NCBI GenBank assembly: GCA_964464685.1
Contig: CAYXGV010000006.1
Coordinates: 1-34,522, forward strand
Direction of reading: 5' to 3'
Source of the DNA: JABIBU01 sp964464685
GTDB lineage: Bacteria > Patescibacteriota > Patescibacteriia > Magasanikbacterales > UBA922
Length of the DNA stretch: 34,522 nt
The notes below the pieces were generated by a model. That model was not told the origin of the DNA, did not search any database, and was given only the letters and a program-made list of their open reading frames with translations. Position 1 is the first letter of the stretch. Every line of letters starts with the position of its first letter. Positions 1-9,033 of this stretch are shown piece after piece. Both the position numbers and the translations under genes were made by a program.

Positions 1-1307
<1,307 letters not shown>

Positions 1308-1335
1308 TGCGAAAACACAAAATTGTGCTTCTTGT

Positions 1336-1483
1336 CACGTGATCAACCAAAGTTGATTTTACGTGATTATTATGAAACCACCCGAAAAAAAATGGTTTCA
1401 TATCTTTGCCACATACTTTGATCCAATCAAAATATTTTTGTGGCTTACCACGCTTCCTTTTGATCCAATCAAAATTTGCGTGG
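1336..1483 (-). repeat. Array of four stem-loops in the 23S leader, two sharing the same core
   Basis: Just upstream of mature 23S lie four consecutive inverted repeats: 1336-1365 (CACGT/ACGTG with an inner ATCAAC/GTTGAT), 1373-1400 (TGAAACCA/TGGTTTCA), 1408-1444 (GCCACA/TGTGGC) and 1448-1483 (CCACGC/GCGTGG). The last two enclose the same core, TTTGATCCAATCAAA, itself a short hairpin, so they are a tandem duplication with different clamps. They may be processing, folding or antitermination structures for the pre-rRNA; the role is inferred from position only. Confidence 0.7.
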
Positions 1484-1612
1484 CTCTGCTTTTAAACTTG
1501 AACTCTTTAAATTGTAAAGGACCATTTACTTACCAAAACTATCTTCACAAATCACACTGATACTTTCCAATTTTTTGAAATGCACCAGTTTGATTTGTAA
1601 AAATCTGTGGTT

Positions 1613-1637
1613 AAAAAAAGACTGCTAACAAGCAGTC
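1613..1637 (-). terminator. Intrinsic terminator inside the 23S leader region
   Basis: On the minus strand a perfect 7-bp stem GACTGCT/AGCAGTC with a 4-nt loop is followed at once by seven T. It lies between the promoter at 1779-1807 and the 23S gene, so it either ends a short RNA or attenuates rRNA transcription. Confidence 0.75.
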
Positions 1638-1772
1638 AAGTGACAATAAAATTGTCCGCCCTAATTGCTTGAAATCTTTGAGTATAATTTTATAGAAGTA
1701 AACATTTGTTTTTTTCTAATTTGATATACCCAGAGGTCCGAGCTAGCTAGGACGTGGTACGTTTTAGTACGC
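1613..1772 (-). ncRNA. Candidate short RNA of about 160 nt between promoter and terminator
   Basis: The promoter at 1779-1807 predicts a start near 1772 and the terminator ends at 1613. No convincing reading frame is present. The segment holds a near-palindrome around AGCTAGCT (1739-1753), a GACAAT/ATTGTC hairpin (1642-1656) and the terminator stem. It matches no RNA family I recognise (not 5S, 6S, tmRNA or RNase P by eye). It could equally be a leader attenuator of the 23S operon. Confidence 0.35.
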
Positions 1773-1778
1773 CTGACC

Positions 1779-1807
1779 ATTTTACTACATTCCCCAAACC
1801 CTGTCAA
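1779..1807 (-). promoter_or_regulatory. Strong sigma-70-type promoter upstream of 23S
   Basis: The minus strand carries TTGACA (1802-1807), a 17-bp spacer and TAAAAT (1779-1784), with a predicted start near 1772. It follows the stop of the M23 peptidase gene by about 20 bp and is the best promoter in the 525-bp gene-free stretch 1308-1832. Confidence 0.8.
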
Positions 1808-1832
1808 GTCTGGGGTGTGGATAGATTGTGTA

Positions 1833-3023
1833 TTAATTTAATTGTTTTTCTAAGTCATTTTTAACTCTCTCAAACTCCCCTTTCATCTCTTCTGCCACCG
1901 GATCCCCAGCCGGCAATTCCAAATTCAAAGGATTGACCAAACTACCATATTTTTTTATTTGATAATGAAGATGAGGACCAGTTGAATGTCCGGTTGATCC
2001 AACATATCCAATCACTTGTCCTTGGACTACTCTCACACCTTTTTTTATTCCTTTTCCAAAAGCTGACAAATGCGCGTATTGCGTGGTATAAATATCATTA
2101 TGATGAACACTAACAAAATTTCCAAAACCACCGCTATTCCAACCGGCAAATTCTATCACCCCATCACCAACTGCCATGACAGGTGTGCCAATTGCTGCCG
2201 CATAATCAATTGCCAGATGAGGTTGTTTACTGCCATTAATCGGATCAAATCTAGCATAAGTATAACCGGAAGTAATACGCCTAAATTCAAGCGGAGCTTT
2301 TAAAAATTGTTTTTTCAATGACTCACCCAATTCATTATAATAAGCTGGCTGACCGTCGGCGTCAACAAATAAATATGCCTTATAAATTTTACCAGCATTA
2401 TTAAATTCTCCAGCCAAAACTTTGTTAACTCCAATATATTTACCATCGCGATATCTTTCTTCATAAAGAACTTTGAAACTATCACCAGTTCTAACTTCCA
2501 CAGAAAAATCTATTGTCCAAGCAAACACATCAGCAAATTCAATTATAAGCTCTTCACTCATACCCGCTTCCAAACCAGATAGCCACAATGAGTCCTGAAT
2601 TGTACCTTTCATTGTCTTAGTTTTTATTTCATATTCAATCGGAATATTTTCACATTTGTATTCACCATTTTCCAAACTAACCCGCACAATTTCTTCTTTA
2701 TTTTTTTCGTATTCAAAATATTTTAATTCACCCAAATCATCATAAGCAAAATGCAATGGCTGACCCAAACGAATACTGGTAAAATCATAAGTAGAAGAAG
2801 CTGAATCCAAAATATTAAGCATATCTCCGTAGCCAATTCCATAATTTTTCAAAATTGTCGCAAAAGTATCACCATCTTCTACCTGACAATTTTTGATATT
2901 AAACTGTGGTTCGGCTGGTAATGTTATTGTCTGATTTTCTTGGGAATCTGCCACATCCAAAATACTACAGCCTGACAAAAATATAGAAAAAGCTAAAATT
3001 GTTAATATAAAAATTTTATTCAT
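1833..3023 (-). CDS. M23 family peptidoglycan endopeptidase, lipoprotein (MepM-like)
   Basis: This 396-aa protein should cleave peptide cross-links of the cell wall outside the membrane. Residues 1-19 form a lipoprotein signal ending LSGC (Cys19). Residues about 45-100 resemble the LysM/OapA-like domain of MepM-type endopeptidases. The C-terminal half is a complete LytM domain: HLAID (His269 and Asp273, zinc), His318 in YAHLS, and GPHLH (His351; His353, zinc). The frame is open upstream to 3158, but ATG 3023 is preferred: it gives the signal peptide, lies downstream of a terminator (3069-3097), and is preceded by a promoter whose start would fall about 4 nt before it. It is the last gene of the envelope cluster and has its own promoter. 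Confidence 0.93.
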   Translation of the reverse strand: MNKIFILTILAFSIFLSGCSILDVADSQENQTITLPAEPQFNIKNCQVEDGDTFATILKNYGIGYGDMLNILDSASSTYDFTSIRLGQPLHFAYDDLGELKYFEYEKNKEEIVRVSLENGEYKCENIPIEYEIKTKTMKGTIQDSLWLSGLEAGMSEELIIEFADVFAWTIDFSVEVRTGDSFKVLYEERYRDGKYIGVNKVLAGEFNNAGKIYKAYLFVDADGQPAYYNELGESLKKQFLKAPLEFRRITSGYTYARFDPINGSKQPHLAIDYAAAIGTPVMAVGDGVIEFAGWNSGGFGNFVSVHHNDIYTTQYAHLSAFGKGIKKGVRVVQGQVIGYVGSTGHSTGPHLHYQIKKYGSLVNPLNLELPAGDPVAEEMKGEFERVKNDLEKQLN

Positions 3024-3033
3024 AGGTCTTGTT

Positions 3034-3062
3034 ATTTTACAATAAAACAAAAAAACTTTCAA
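3034..3062 (-). promoter_or_regulatory. Promoter of the M23 peptidase gene, nearly leaderless
   Basis: TTGAAA (3057-3062), 17-bp spacer, TAAAAT (3034-3039) on the minus strand. Transcription would start near 3027, only about 4 nt before the ATG at 3023. There is no room for a Shine-Dalgarno. Confidence 0.7.
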
Positions 3063-3068
3063 TATAAC

Positions 3069-3097
3069 AAAAAATCGCTTGTTCAGAGCGATTTTTT
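3069..3097 (-). terminator. Intrinsic terminator, bidirectional shape
   Basis: The inverted repeat AAAAAATCGCT/AGCGATTTTTT (11-bp arms, 7-nt loop) lies 24 bp after the stop of the gene at 3121-3639. It separates that gene from the M23 peptidase promoter. Confidence 0.85.
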
Positions 3098-3120
3098 GTT
3101 TGGGTCTATTGTTATCGTTT

Positions 3121-3639
3121 TTATTTTTGATTGTCGCAAACTTTATTACCACCAGCATCTACAAAATTTCTTTGACCACCTTTCATTCCACCGTGACCAC
3201 GACCGCCCATTATTCCTTGTCCCATTCCCATACCCATGCCTTCTGGCAATCCCAATTCATCGGCAATAACTTTGGCACCAGCAAAATCTTTGTCTTGCAT
3301 TAGTTTGTGCATTTCCGCAAACTTAGCAAAATTATCAGCGTTGACTACGTCCAAAACATTTACTCGTTTAGCTTGCTCTTCCTCTATCGAGGCTTTCCAA
3401 GCGTTATAATCACCACTATCAAAGATTGCTTGCATTTTTATTTGTCTGGCTTCCATTTCGGTTTTTCTTTCTTCCATCTTTGCCTGCATGTCAGCTGTTT
3501 GTTCGGCTGTCAATTCTGGCCGTGTCCTCATCATTTTTGCAAAACCTTGTTTATCTCCAGAAGTGGCATTGGCGACTGTTGCGCCCATCAATACCATGGC
3601 CAAAGTTAATAAAGAACCAACTACTAAGTATTTTTTCAT
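3121..3639 (-). CDS. Small secreted protein with Met/Gly-rich tail, unknown function
   Basis: The 172-aa product has a signal peptide (Lys-Lys, a hydrophobic stretch ending near VANA, residues about 1-26). A charged helical middle rich in Glu, Lys and Met (about 40-125) recalls Spy/CpxP-type periplasmic helical proteins. A Gly/Met/His-rich segment follows (about 133-160) and the end is FVDAGGNKVCD. The middle contains an ELTAEQTADMQAKMEERK stretch. Metal binding by the tail is a guess from composition. It lies between a membrane protein and the M23 peptidase in the sigma-factor cluster, so an envelope-stress role is possible. An ATG two codons upstream (3645) is an equal alternative; Met-Lys-Lys was preferred. 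Confidence 0.7.
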   Translation of the reverse strand: MKKYLVVGSLLTLAMVLMGATVANATSGDKQGFAKMMRTRPELTAEQTADMQAKMEERKTEMEARQIKMQAIFDSGDYNAWKASIEEEQAKRVNVLDVVNADNFAKFAEMHKLMQDKDFAGAKVIADELGLPEGMGMGMGQGIMGGRGHGGMKGGQRNFVDAGGNKVCDNQK

Positions 3640-3706
3640 AAGCATATTTTTTAAAAATTAAATTTGATCGATCACTATAGTATTACGCAAATATTCATTT
3701 TTTATT

Positions 3707-4450
3707 TCATTTTAAAAAAAGCGGTGGAATTGGTGGATGCATCGGTGGAGGTCCACCCATTTTTTGCCACGGCATTATCCGCTCGGCTCTAAATTGAGCT
3801 GGGGCAAGTATTTGACCCAAAATTCTAATCATTTCTCCTGTTTCTACCACAACCATTGGTGACAACTGTGCCTCGACACTAAAAACCTGCCACTCCTTGC
3901 GACCAATGTCTTCCAAAAAAAACTTATCTTCTTCAACTCTTAGAATTTTGCCAACCAACAAACCCCTCTCGGGCTGACTCCACATTTCTTGTCGATGACG
4001 TTGCATGCCCTGATAAAATGGTGCCCGACCAACCAAACTATTTTCCAATTTTTCCCCCCAACCAATCGAATAGGCCAAACTACCCAACAAAATAGTTGAA
4101 AGTAAACTCACACCAATTATTACAAAAATATTATATTTATAACCTTTTTTGGTATGTTTGAAATTATAATAAGCCACCAAAACAAAGGCCACAAAAATTA
4201 ATAACCAAAAATATGATAAGGTCATTATCAAAAATCTAATCGGCCCACCCGCCAATCTACCAGACATATCCCAATCACTTATTTTTATACCAAAAATAAT
4301 AACCGCCACAGCCAAAGCACCCACAATCAAAGCCAATACGAACAAACCCCAAACCAAATAATCCTTAAGCAAAAATTTCCATTTCGCCTCTGGTTTTATT
4401 TCTTCTTTTTTAATTTTTTCCAAAACTTTATTGGTAATTTTTTCAGTCAT
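3707..4450 (-). CDS. Three-helix membrane protein with a C-terminal soluble domain, unknown function
   Basis: About 247 aa. A lysine-rich cytoplasmic-type N-terminus is followed by three hydrophobic segments near residues 36-60, 76-101 and 110-133. Next comes a soluble domain of about 90 aa whose strand-like pattern (GKILRVEEDKFFLED, then VVVETGEMIRILGQI) suggests a small beta-barrel. The end is proline-rich. It follows the ECF sigma-factor gene on the same strand, the usual place for an anti-sigma or sensor partner, but no ZAS motif or other anti-sigma signature is visible, so that role is only contextual. ATG 4450 was chosen over 4477 because the extra residues add nothing recognisable. Confidence 0.65.
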   Translation of the reverse strand: MTEKITNKVLEKIKKEEIKPEAKWKFLLKDYLVWGLFVLALIVGALAVAVIIFGIKISDWDMSGRLAGGPIRFLIMTLSYFWLLIFVAFVLVAYYNFKHTKKGYKYNIFVIIGVSLLSTILLGSLAYSIGWGEKLENSLVGRAPFYQGMQRHRQEMWSQPERGLLVGKILRVEEDKFFLEDIGRKEWQVFSVEAQLSPMVVVETGEMIRILGQILAPAQFRAERIMPWQKMGGPPPMHPPIPPLFLK

Positions 4451-4487
4451 AAATTTAGTTGTAATTAAACCAATCAATTAAACTATG

Positions 4488-4594
4488 TTTTATAGATACA
4501 CGAATTAGACGAATTTGACGGATAATAACTAATCTTTAGTGTATATCAATCCGTTCACATTGGTTTAATCCGTTTGATCTGTGTATCTATAAAA
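4488..4594. repeat. 107-bp element with 14-bp terminal inverted repeats (copy 1)
   Basis: Perfect ends TTTTATAGATACAC (4488-4501) and GTGTATCTATAAAA (4581-4594) enclose a gene-less AT-rich interior of short words (GAATTAGACGAATTTGACGG). A second copy with the same ends lies at 17139-17239. It sits between the sigma-factor gene and its downstream neighbour. Confidence 0.8.
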
Positions 4595-4609
4595 AATTTA
4601 TTTTATAAA

Positions 4610-5206
4610 TCAATATTTTGTTTTATCCGCCAGAGGACGGATCAGTCCTCTGGCTGATAATTCTTGTTTCAATTTTCGCTTAGCTCGATTTATAAATGTA
4701 CCGACCGTCCCAATCGGTTTTTTCAAAATATCAGATATTTCTTTGTAATCATAACCTTCCAAAAATTTTAAAACCAAAACTTCCCGATATTTTATGTCAA
4801 TTTTGTCCAATACTTTTAATAAAATATCTTTATCTATTTCTTTATCCAATTCTTTTTCTATATTTAAATCTGATACAAATATATTCCATTCATCATCCAC
4901 CAAAAATACTTCACCCCTTGATTTCTTTTTTCTAAATTCACTAATTACGTAATTACGCGTAATCCGATAAATCCAAGAAGAAAATTTTAAACTAGTATCA
5001 TATGCATTCAAATTTTTATATACCTTTATAAAAACCTCCTGCAAAATATCCTCGGCATCTTGGATATTAACTCCAGAAATTCTCCGAATAAATCTAAGCA
5101 AACTGGCTTCATATCTTTTCATGAGGCAAGCAAAATAACTTGAATTTTCCAAAGTTAGCTCAACCAACTCGTTGTCTGTTTTTCCATCACAATTATACAA
5201 AACCAT
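4610..5206 (-). CDS. ECF-type RNA polymerase sigma factor
   Basis: The 198-aa protein has the two-domain ECF layout. Region 2 is at about residues 25-95, with DAEDILQEVFIKVYKNL and FSSWIYRITRNYVISEFRKK (promoter melting and -10 contact). Region 4 is at about 130-185, with YREVLVLKFLEGYDYKEIS and the helix-turn-helix KKPIGTVGTFINRAKRKLK (-35 contact). It directs core polymerase to a small regulon, probably including this envelope and exporter cluster; that target is inferred. The last dozen residues (SARGLIRPLAD) are encoded by a GC-rich twin palindrome (4626-4657), so the native C-terminus has been replaced or extended by a repeat. It ends in TGA. Confidence 0.93.
   Translation of the reverse strand: MVLYNCDGKTDNELVELTLENSSYFACLMKRYEASLLRFIRRISGVNIQDAEDILQEVFIKVYKNLNAYDTSLKFSSWIYRITRNYVISEFRKKKSRGEVFLVDDEWNIFVSDLNIEKELDKEIDKDILLKVLDKIDIKYREVLVLKFLEGYDYKEISDILKKPIGTVGTFINRAKRKLKQELSARGLIRPLADKTKY
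4626..4657. repeat. Twin-hairpin GC palindrome inside the sigma-factor C-terminus
   Basis: Two abutting 16-bp palindromes, TCCGCCAGAGGACGGA and TCAGTCCTCTGGCTGA, form stems of about 6 bp with loops AGA and TCT (each with one bulged base). The loops are complementary, so the whole unit also folds as one longer hairpin. The same two-palindrome design recurs at 29083-29112 and 29002-29031. Confidence 0.85.
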
Positions 5207-5233
5207 AATCTTTTATAAATTACTACATCAGTA

Positions 5234-5263
5234 ATTATACACCCCAAACTACTCACTCCGCAA
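5234..5263 (-). promoter_or_regulatory. Possible promoter of the sigma-factor gene
   Basis: TATAAT (5234-5239) with TTGCGG 18 bp upstream (5258-5263) on the minus strand, straddling the end of the permease gene. Start predicted near 5227. The -35 match is partial. Confidence 0.45.
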
Positions 5264-6460
5264 TGCATCCACCGGATCAAGACGGCTAGCTTTGAAAGCC
5301 GGATAAAATCCAAAGAACAAACCAACTAGTGCTGAAAAGGTGAAAGACAAAATCACGCCAGAAAAAGAAGACACCACATACCAACCATCAAACTGATTGA
5401 GAATTGGAATAACAATTTGTCCAATACCCACACCAATGAGACCCCCACCAATTGATAAAATAATTGACTCAAGTAAAAATTGGGATAAAATATCTTCTTG
5501 CTTGGCACCAATAGCTTTGGCAATTCCGATTTCTTTTGTCCTTTCAGCTACAGTCACAAACATCACGTTCATAATTCCAACTCCCGAAACAATCAAAACG
5601 ATTGTTGCAATTGAAACAAGAAGTAATGACATCGTATTAGCAGAATCTTGAGCCGCCCCAACCATGGAACCGGGATCAAACATACGAAAATCATCTTCCT
5701 GAGTTAATTTTAATTTGTGTTCCGCTCGCAGTACAGTGGTAATTTCATCCATCCCGCTTTCAATATAATTAACACTATCCATCAAAACCACAATCATCAT
5801 TTGGGCATTACCACCTAACATAGTTTTTTCGGCAGTTGTATATGGCATATACAAAGCATCATCATAAGACATGCGCCCCATGGCACTACCACCATTTTCT
5901 TTCAATACTCCGACAATGTCCACTTTTTTGCCATCAAGGGTTAAAGTTTCTCCAACCACTTTTGTTGCATCAAAATCTTCCCCAAACAATGTTTCAACCA
6001 ATCCGGAACCGACGACTGCAACTTTTGCCCGACCAATATCATCTTCTTCTGTCAAAAGACGTCCAGCCAATAAATCGAGGTTGGTAATATCAAAAAAATT
6101 ATATCTCGCACCAAACAAAGAAAAAGATGAAGATTCTTTTCCATAGGAGACCGCTGAATCACCCGTTACAAATGCAGTTGCGTCACTCACATGAGCCACT
6201 TGTTGTCGTATAATATCGGCATCGGTTACTTCCAATTTTGAAGTAGTGATAGCACCCCTCCCCATGGTTTTCATAACCATAACCTGAGTAGCACTCAAAT
6301 TTTTATATTGATCCTCTATTTGTTTTTTTGAACCAGTTCCAATTCCGACCACTACAATTACAGTTGAAACTCCAATCACAATACCCAAAATAGATAAAAA
6401 ACTTCTAATCTTATTTGAAATCAATGCTTCTCCGGCCATTTTAAAAATTTCCCAATACAT
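5249..6460 (-). CDS. MacB/FtsX-type ABC transporter permease
   Basis: The 403-aa protein has one N-terminal membrane helix (about 21-43), a large extracytoplasmic MacB-PCD-type domain (about 45-270) and three C-terminal helices (from about residue 277), with the family motif AERTKEIGIAKAIGA between them. The end SRLDPVDALRSE is typical of MacB permeases. With the ATPase 4 bp upstream and the MacA-like adaptor before that, it forms a tripartite-style mechanotransmission exporter or envelope-protection complex. In a bacterium without an outer membrane the substrate would be exported from, or removed from, the membrane surface; the substrate is unknown. Confidence 0.93.
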   Translation of the reverse strand: MYWEIFKMAGEALISNKIRSFLSILGIVIGVSTVIVVVGIGTGSKKQIEDQYKNLSATQVMVMKTMGRGAITTSKLEVTDADIIRQQVAHVSDATAFVTGDSAVSYGKESSSFSLFGARYNFFDITNLDLLAGRLLTEEDDIGRAKVAVVGSGLVETLFGEDFDATKVVGETLTLDGKKVDIVGVLKENGGSAMGRMSYDDALYMPYTTAEKTMLGGNAQMMIVVLMDSVNYIESGMDEITTVLRAEHKLKLTQEDDFRMFDPGSMVGAAQDSANTMSLLLVSIATIVLIVSGVGIMNVMFVTVAERTKEIGIAKAIGAKQEDILSQFLLESIILSIGGGLIGVGIGQIVIPILNQFDGWYVVSSFSGVILSFTFSALVGLFFGFYPAFKASRLDPVDALRSE

Positions 6461-6464
6461 AATT

Positions 6465-7181
6465 TTAGTAATCTGATCTTAATATATAATTATTATCCAA
6501 AATTTTTCCATCACGCATATAAATAATTCTATCTGCAAATTTCGCAACTTCGGCTGTATGTGTTACCATAATGATTGTTTTATTTTTCTTGGCCAAATCT
6601 TTAAAAATTTCCATTACTTCCAAACCATTTTTGGAATCAAGGGCACCAGTTGGTTCATCAGCGAGTAAAATCTCTGGATCATTCATAAGCGATCTTGCAA
6701 TCGCAACTCGTTGTTGTTGTCCACCAGATAGCTCAGTCGGCTTATAATTTTTTCTATCCAAAATATCTAATGTGTGCAAAAGTTCTAAAGCCCTTTTTTG
6801 TCTTTCTTCTTTTGAAACCCCAGCATACACACTCGGCAAGGCAACATTTGATAAAGCACTTAATCTAGAAAATAAATTGAACTGTTGAAACACAAAACCC
6901 ATTTTTTTATTTCTAATAAAAGCCAAGGTATAATCATCTCGTACTTCACCAATATTTTCACCCTCAAGAAAATACTCTCCAGATGTAAGTGGGTGTAAAC
7001 AACCAATAATATTAAGAAGGGTGGTCTTTCCGCCACCCGACTCACCCATCAGTGCCACAAATTCTCCTCGCTTTATTTCCAAATCAATACCACACAACAC
7101 TTTTATTTCTTCACCATTTGCCAGATAATATGATTTGTGAACGTCTTTCATTTTTATAGCCAATGCTTCTGTTTCTGACAT
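6465..7181 (-). CDS. MacB/LolD-type ABC transporter ATP-binding protein
   Basis: The 238-aa nucleotide-binding subunit has all motifs: Walker A GESGGGKT (46-53), Q-loop at Gln99/100, signature LSGGQQQ (151-157), Walker B ILLADEP (171-177, catalytic Glu176), D-loop ALDS and H-loop His208. The FVFQQFNLF and TGALDS context is characteristic of the MacB/LolD subgroup. It powers the permease encoded 4 bp downstream; the adaptor gene ends 3 bp upstream, so the three are co-transcribed and probably translationally coupled. Confidence 0.95.
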   Translation of the reverse strand: MSETEALAIKMKDVHKSYYLANGEEIKVLCGIDLEIKRGEFVALMGESGGGKTTLLNIIGCLHPLTSGEYFLEGENIGEVRDDYTLAFIRNKKMGFVFQQFNLFSRLSALSNVALPSVYAGVSKEERQKRALELLHTLDILDRKNYKPTELSGGQQQRVAIARSLMNDPEILLADEPTGALDSKNGLEVMEIFKDLAKKNKTIIMVTHTAEVAKFADRIIYMRDGKILDNNYILRSDY

Positions 7182-7184
7182 ACA

Positions 7185-9029
7185 TTAATATTTTACTTTT
7201 TCTGATAATTCTAAGCCAGAAATAATTTCTACCATTTTACCATCAGTAAAACCAGTCGTCACATTTCTTATAGAACCATCTTCCATAGTTACCGACGGTT
7301 TACCATCCACATTTTTAACAGCCTGTACTGGTATTTGTAAAACATCTTTTGCTTCGGCGATTACAAAGTCGACATACACGCTCATACCTTCTCTAATATC
7401 AAGTGCACTGGTATTTTCGAGTAGTACTCGTACTTTGTAAGTAATAATACCATTACTTGCACTGGAAATAAGTGAAACAAAACTAACTTCGCCATCAGTT
7501 TCAGTGCTGTCCAAAGCATCAATCGTCGCATAGGCTTTTTGACCCAATTGAATTTTATTAATATCAGATTCGTCAATTTGTGTTTCTACATAAAAAACAT
7601 CTTTGTTAAGAATTGAACAAAATGGTTGATTCTTTTCTTCTACTACAATGTCCCCGGTTTTTCCATTTAGCAAAACAACTTCGCCATCAATTGGTGATGT
7701 TATCGTGGCCTCTTGAATTTGATACCAAATTTTATTTACATTTGATTGGGCACTGGCCACACTACTTCGAGCCGATGCCAAATCTGACGCAGAAGCTGGT
7801 TCCATTTGTTGGTTAAGACTGTTTTGAGCATTTTCCAAACTAAGTTTTGCTGACACCTCAGAAGCTTGCGCATCTTTTTTGGCTTTTTCCAAATCATCTA
7901 GTGACGCAGTATAGGCGCATTCATATGTATCATAACTATTTTTTGCAGTATCAATTGCTTCTATATCATCGTTCAAAGAATTTAATCCAGAAATTACAGA
8001 AGTTTTATTACCACTTACAGTACTTCTCAAACCATCCAATTCAGTCTGGGTAAAATCACCCATTGCCCTAGTTGTTTCCAACATTTTTTGCATATCATAC
8101 AGATGTTGTTGCATAACGACAAAGGCATCTTTTACCAAATTGGCCCCGGCCAATATATTATCATGTGAAGAAAGTGAATTGAGAGGCACAACAAAATTTT
8201 CAGCTTTTTCCAATTTACTCTTAGCAGAACGATAGGACATGATAGCTTCGTTCAAATTGCTTGAACTTAAATTTGATAAATAAGACTCATAGTCGTCATT
8301 AGCTGTTTGATTATCAATACCCAAAATACTATCTGAATCACTGAGTAAACCTGACAAACTATTGATAGAACTAAGTGACGTGCTGAGTAAATCGTTATAA
8401 GCACTAATAACAATCGTACTATCATTACCACCTTCAGCTAATTTTAAATTTTTTTGAGCTGTTTCCACTGCTCTTTCAGCATCTTTCAAACTATATTCAT
8501 TTTGATAAATTGTTTTATCTAATGTAGCTTGTGCCGAATTTACCGAGTTCTGATAAGATAACAAATCAGAATCAGTTGCACCATCTTCTAGCTCCACCAA
8601 TCGAGACATAGCATATTGCAGTGATGCTTGAGCTGATTGCAAATCAATATATGATTCATCAGTTTCAATGCGAGCAATTTTGTCGCCTTTTTTTACAATA
8701 TTACCCTCGGAAACATACACTTCTTCTATTCGAACCCCCGTCTCAGAAAAAGACAAATCAACCCCATCTTTGGCCACAACATTTCCGTCTGACTGAATTG
8801 TAATACTAATATCACCTTTTTGGACGCTAGCAACTGTTGGGGCTTTTACCACTTCTTTGGTAGTTGAATTAATTTTTCCATACACAAAATAACCACCAGC
8901 TCCTGCCAATAAAACTGCAATTATAATAATTATTTTTTTCTTTTTTATCAAATTAACAATTTTGCCAAAACCGTGTGATTTTTTACTTTGCGCCAAAATA
9001 GAATTAATTGATTCTGTTTTATTTTCCAT
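7185..9029 (-). CDS. HlyD/MacA-type membrane-fusion (adaptor) protein
   Basis: The 614-aa protein has a cytoplasmic N-terminus, one membrane helix (about 33-50) and then the adaptor architecture. The first lipoyl half lies at about 75-122 (EGNIVKKGDKIARIE). A very long helical hairpin follows (about 128-440, Ala/Ser/Gln/Leu-rich), then the second lipoyl half (ATITSPIDGEVVLLNGKTGD, about 449-468) and beta-barrel domains to the end. The helical hairpin is longer than in typical MacA. It couples the MacB-like transporter to the extracytoplasmic side. It lies between the lipoprotein and ATPase genes with gaps of 3-4 bp. Confidence 0.92.
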   Translation of the reverse strand: MENKTESINSILAQSKKSHGFGKIVNLIKKKKIIIIIAVLLAGAGGYFVYGKINSTTKEVVKAPTVASVQKGDISITIQSDGNVVAKDGVDLSFSETGVRIEEVYVSEGNIVKKGDKIARIETDESYIDLQSAQASLQYAMSRLVELEDGATDSDLLSYQNSVNSAQATLDKTIYQNEYSLKDAERAVETAQKNLKLAEGGNDSTIVISAYNDLLSTSLSSINSLSGLLSDSDSILGIDNQTANDDYESYLSNLSSSNLNEAIMSYRSAKSKLEKAENFVVPLNSLSSHDNILAGANLVKDAFVVMQQHLYDMQKMLETTRAMGDFTQTELDGLRSTVSGNKTSVISGLNSLNDDIEAIDTAKNSYDTYECAYTASLDDLEKAKKDAQASEVSAKLSLENAQNSLNQQMEPASASDLASARSSVASAQSNVNKIWYQIQEATITSPIDGEVVLLNGKTGDIVVEEKNQPFCSILNKDVFYVETQIDESDINKIQLGQKAYATIDALDSTETDGEVSFVSLISSASNGIITYKVRVLLENTSALDIREGMSVYVDFVIAEAKDVLQIPVQAVKNVDGKPSVTMEDGSIRNVTTGFTDGKMVEIISGLELSEKVKY

Positions 9030-9033
9030 AAGA

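Noticed and set aside
1336..1483. CRISPR array
   Set aside because: The repeated TTTGATCCAATCAAA occurs only twice and within hairpins; no regular repeat-spacer pattern or cas gene is present anywhere in the window.
1613..1772. 5S, 6S or tmRNA identity for the short RNA upstream of 23S
   Set aside because: None of the conserved motifs of these RNAs is visible; left as an unassigned candidate.
3024..3158. Upstream extension of the M23 peptidase frame
   Set aside because: It crosses a terminator and the gene's own promoter and would bury the lipobox.
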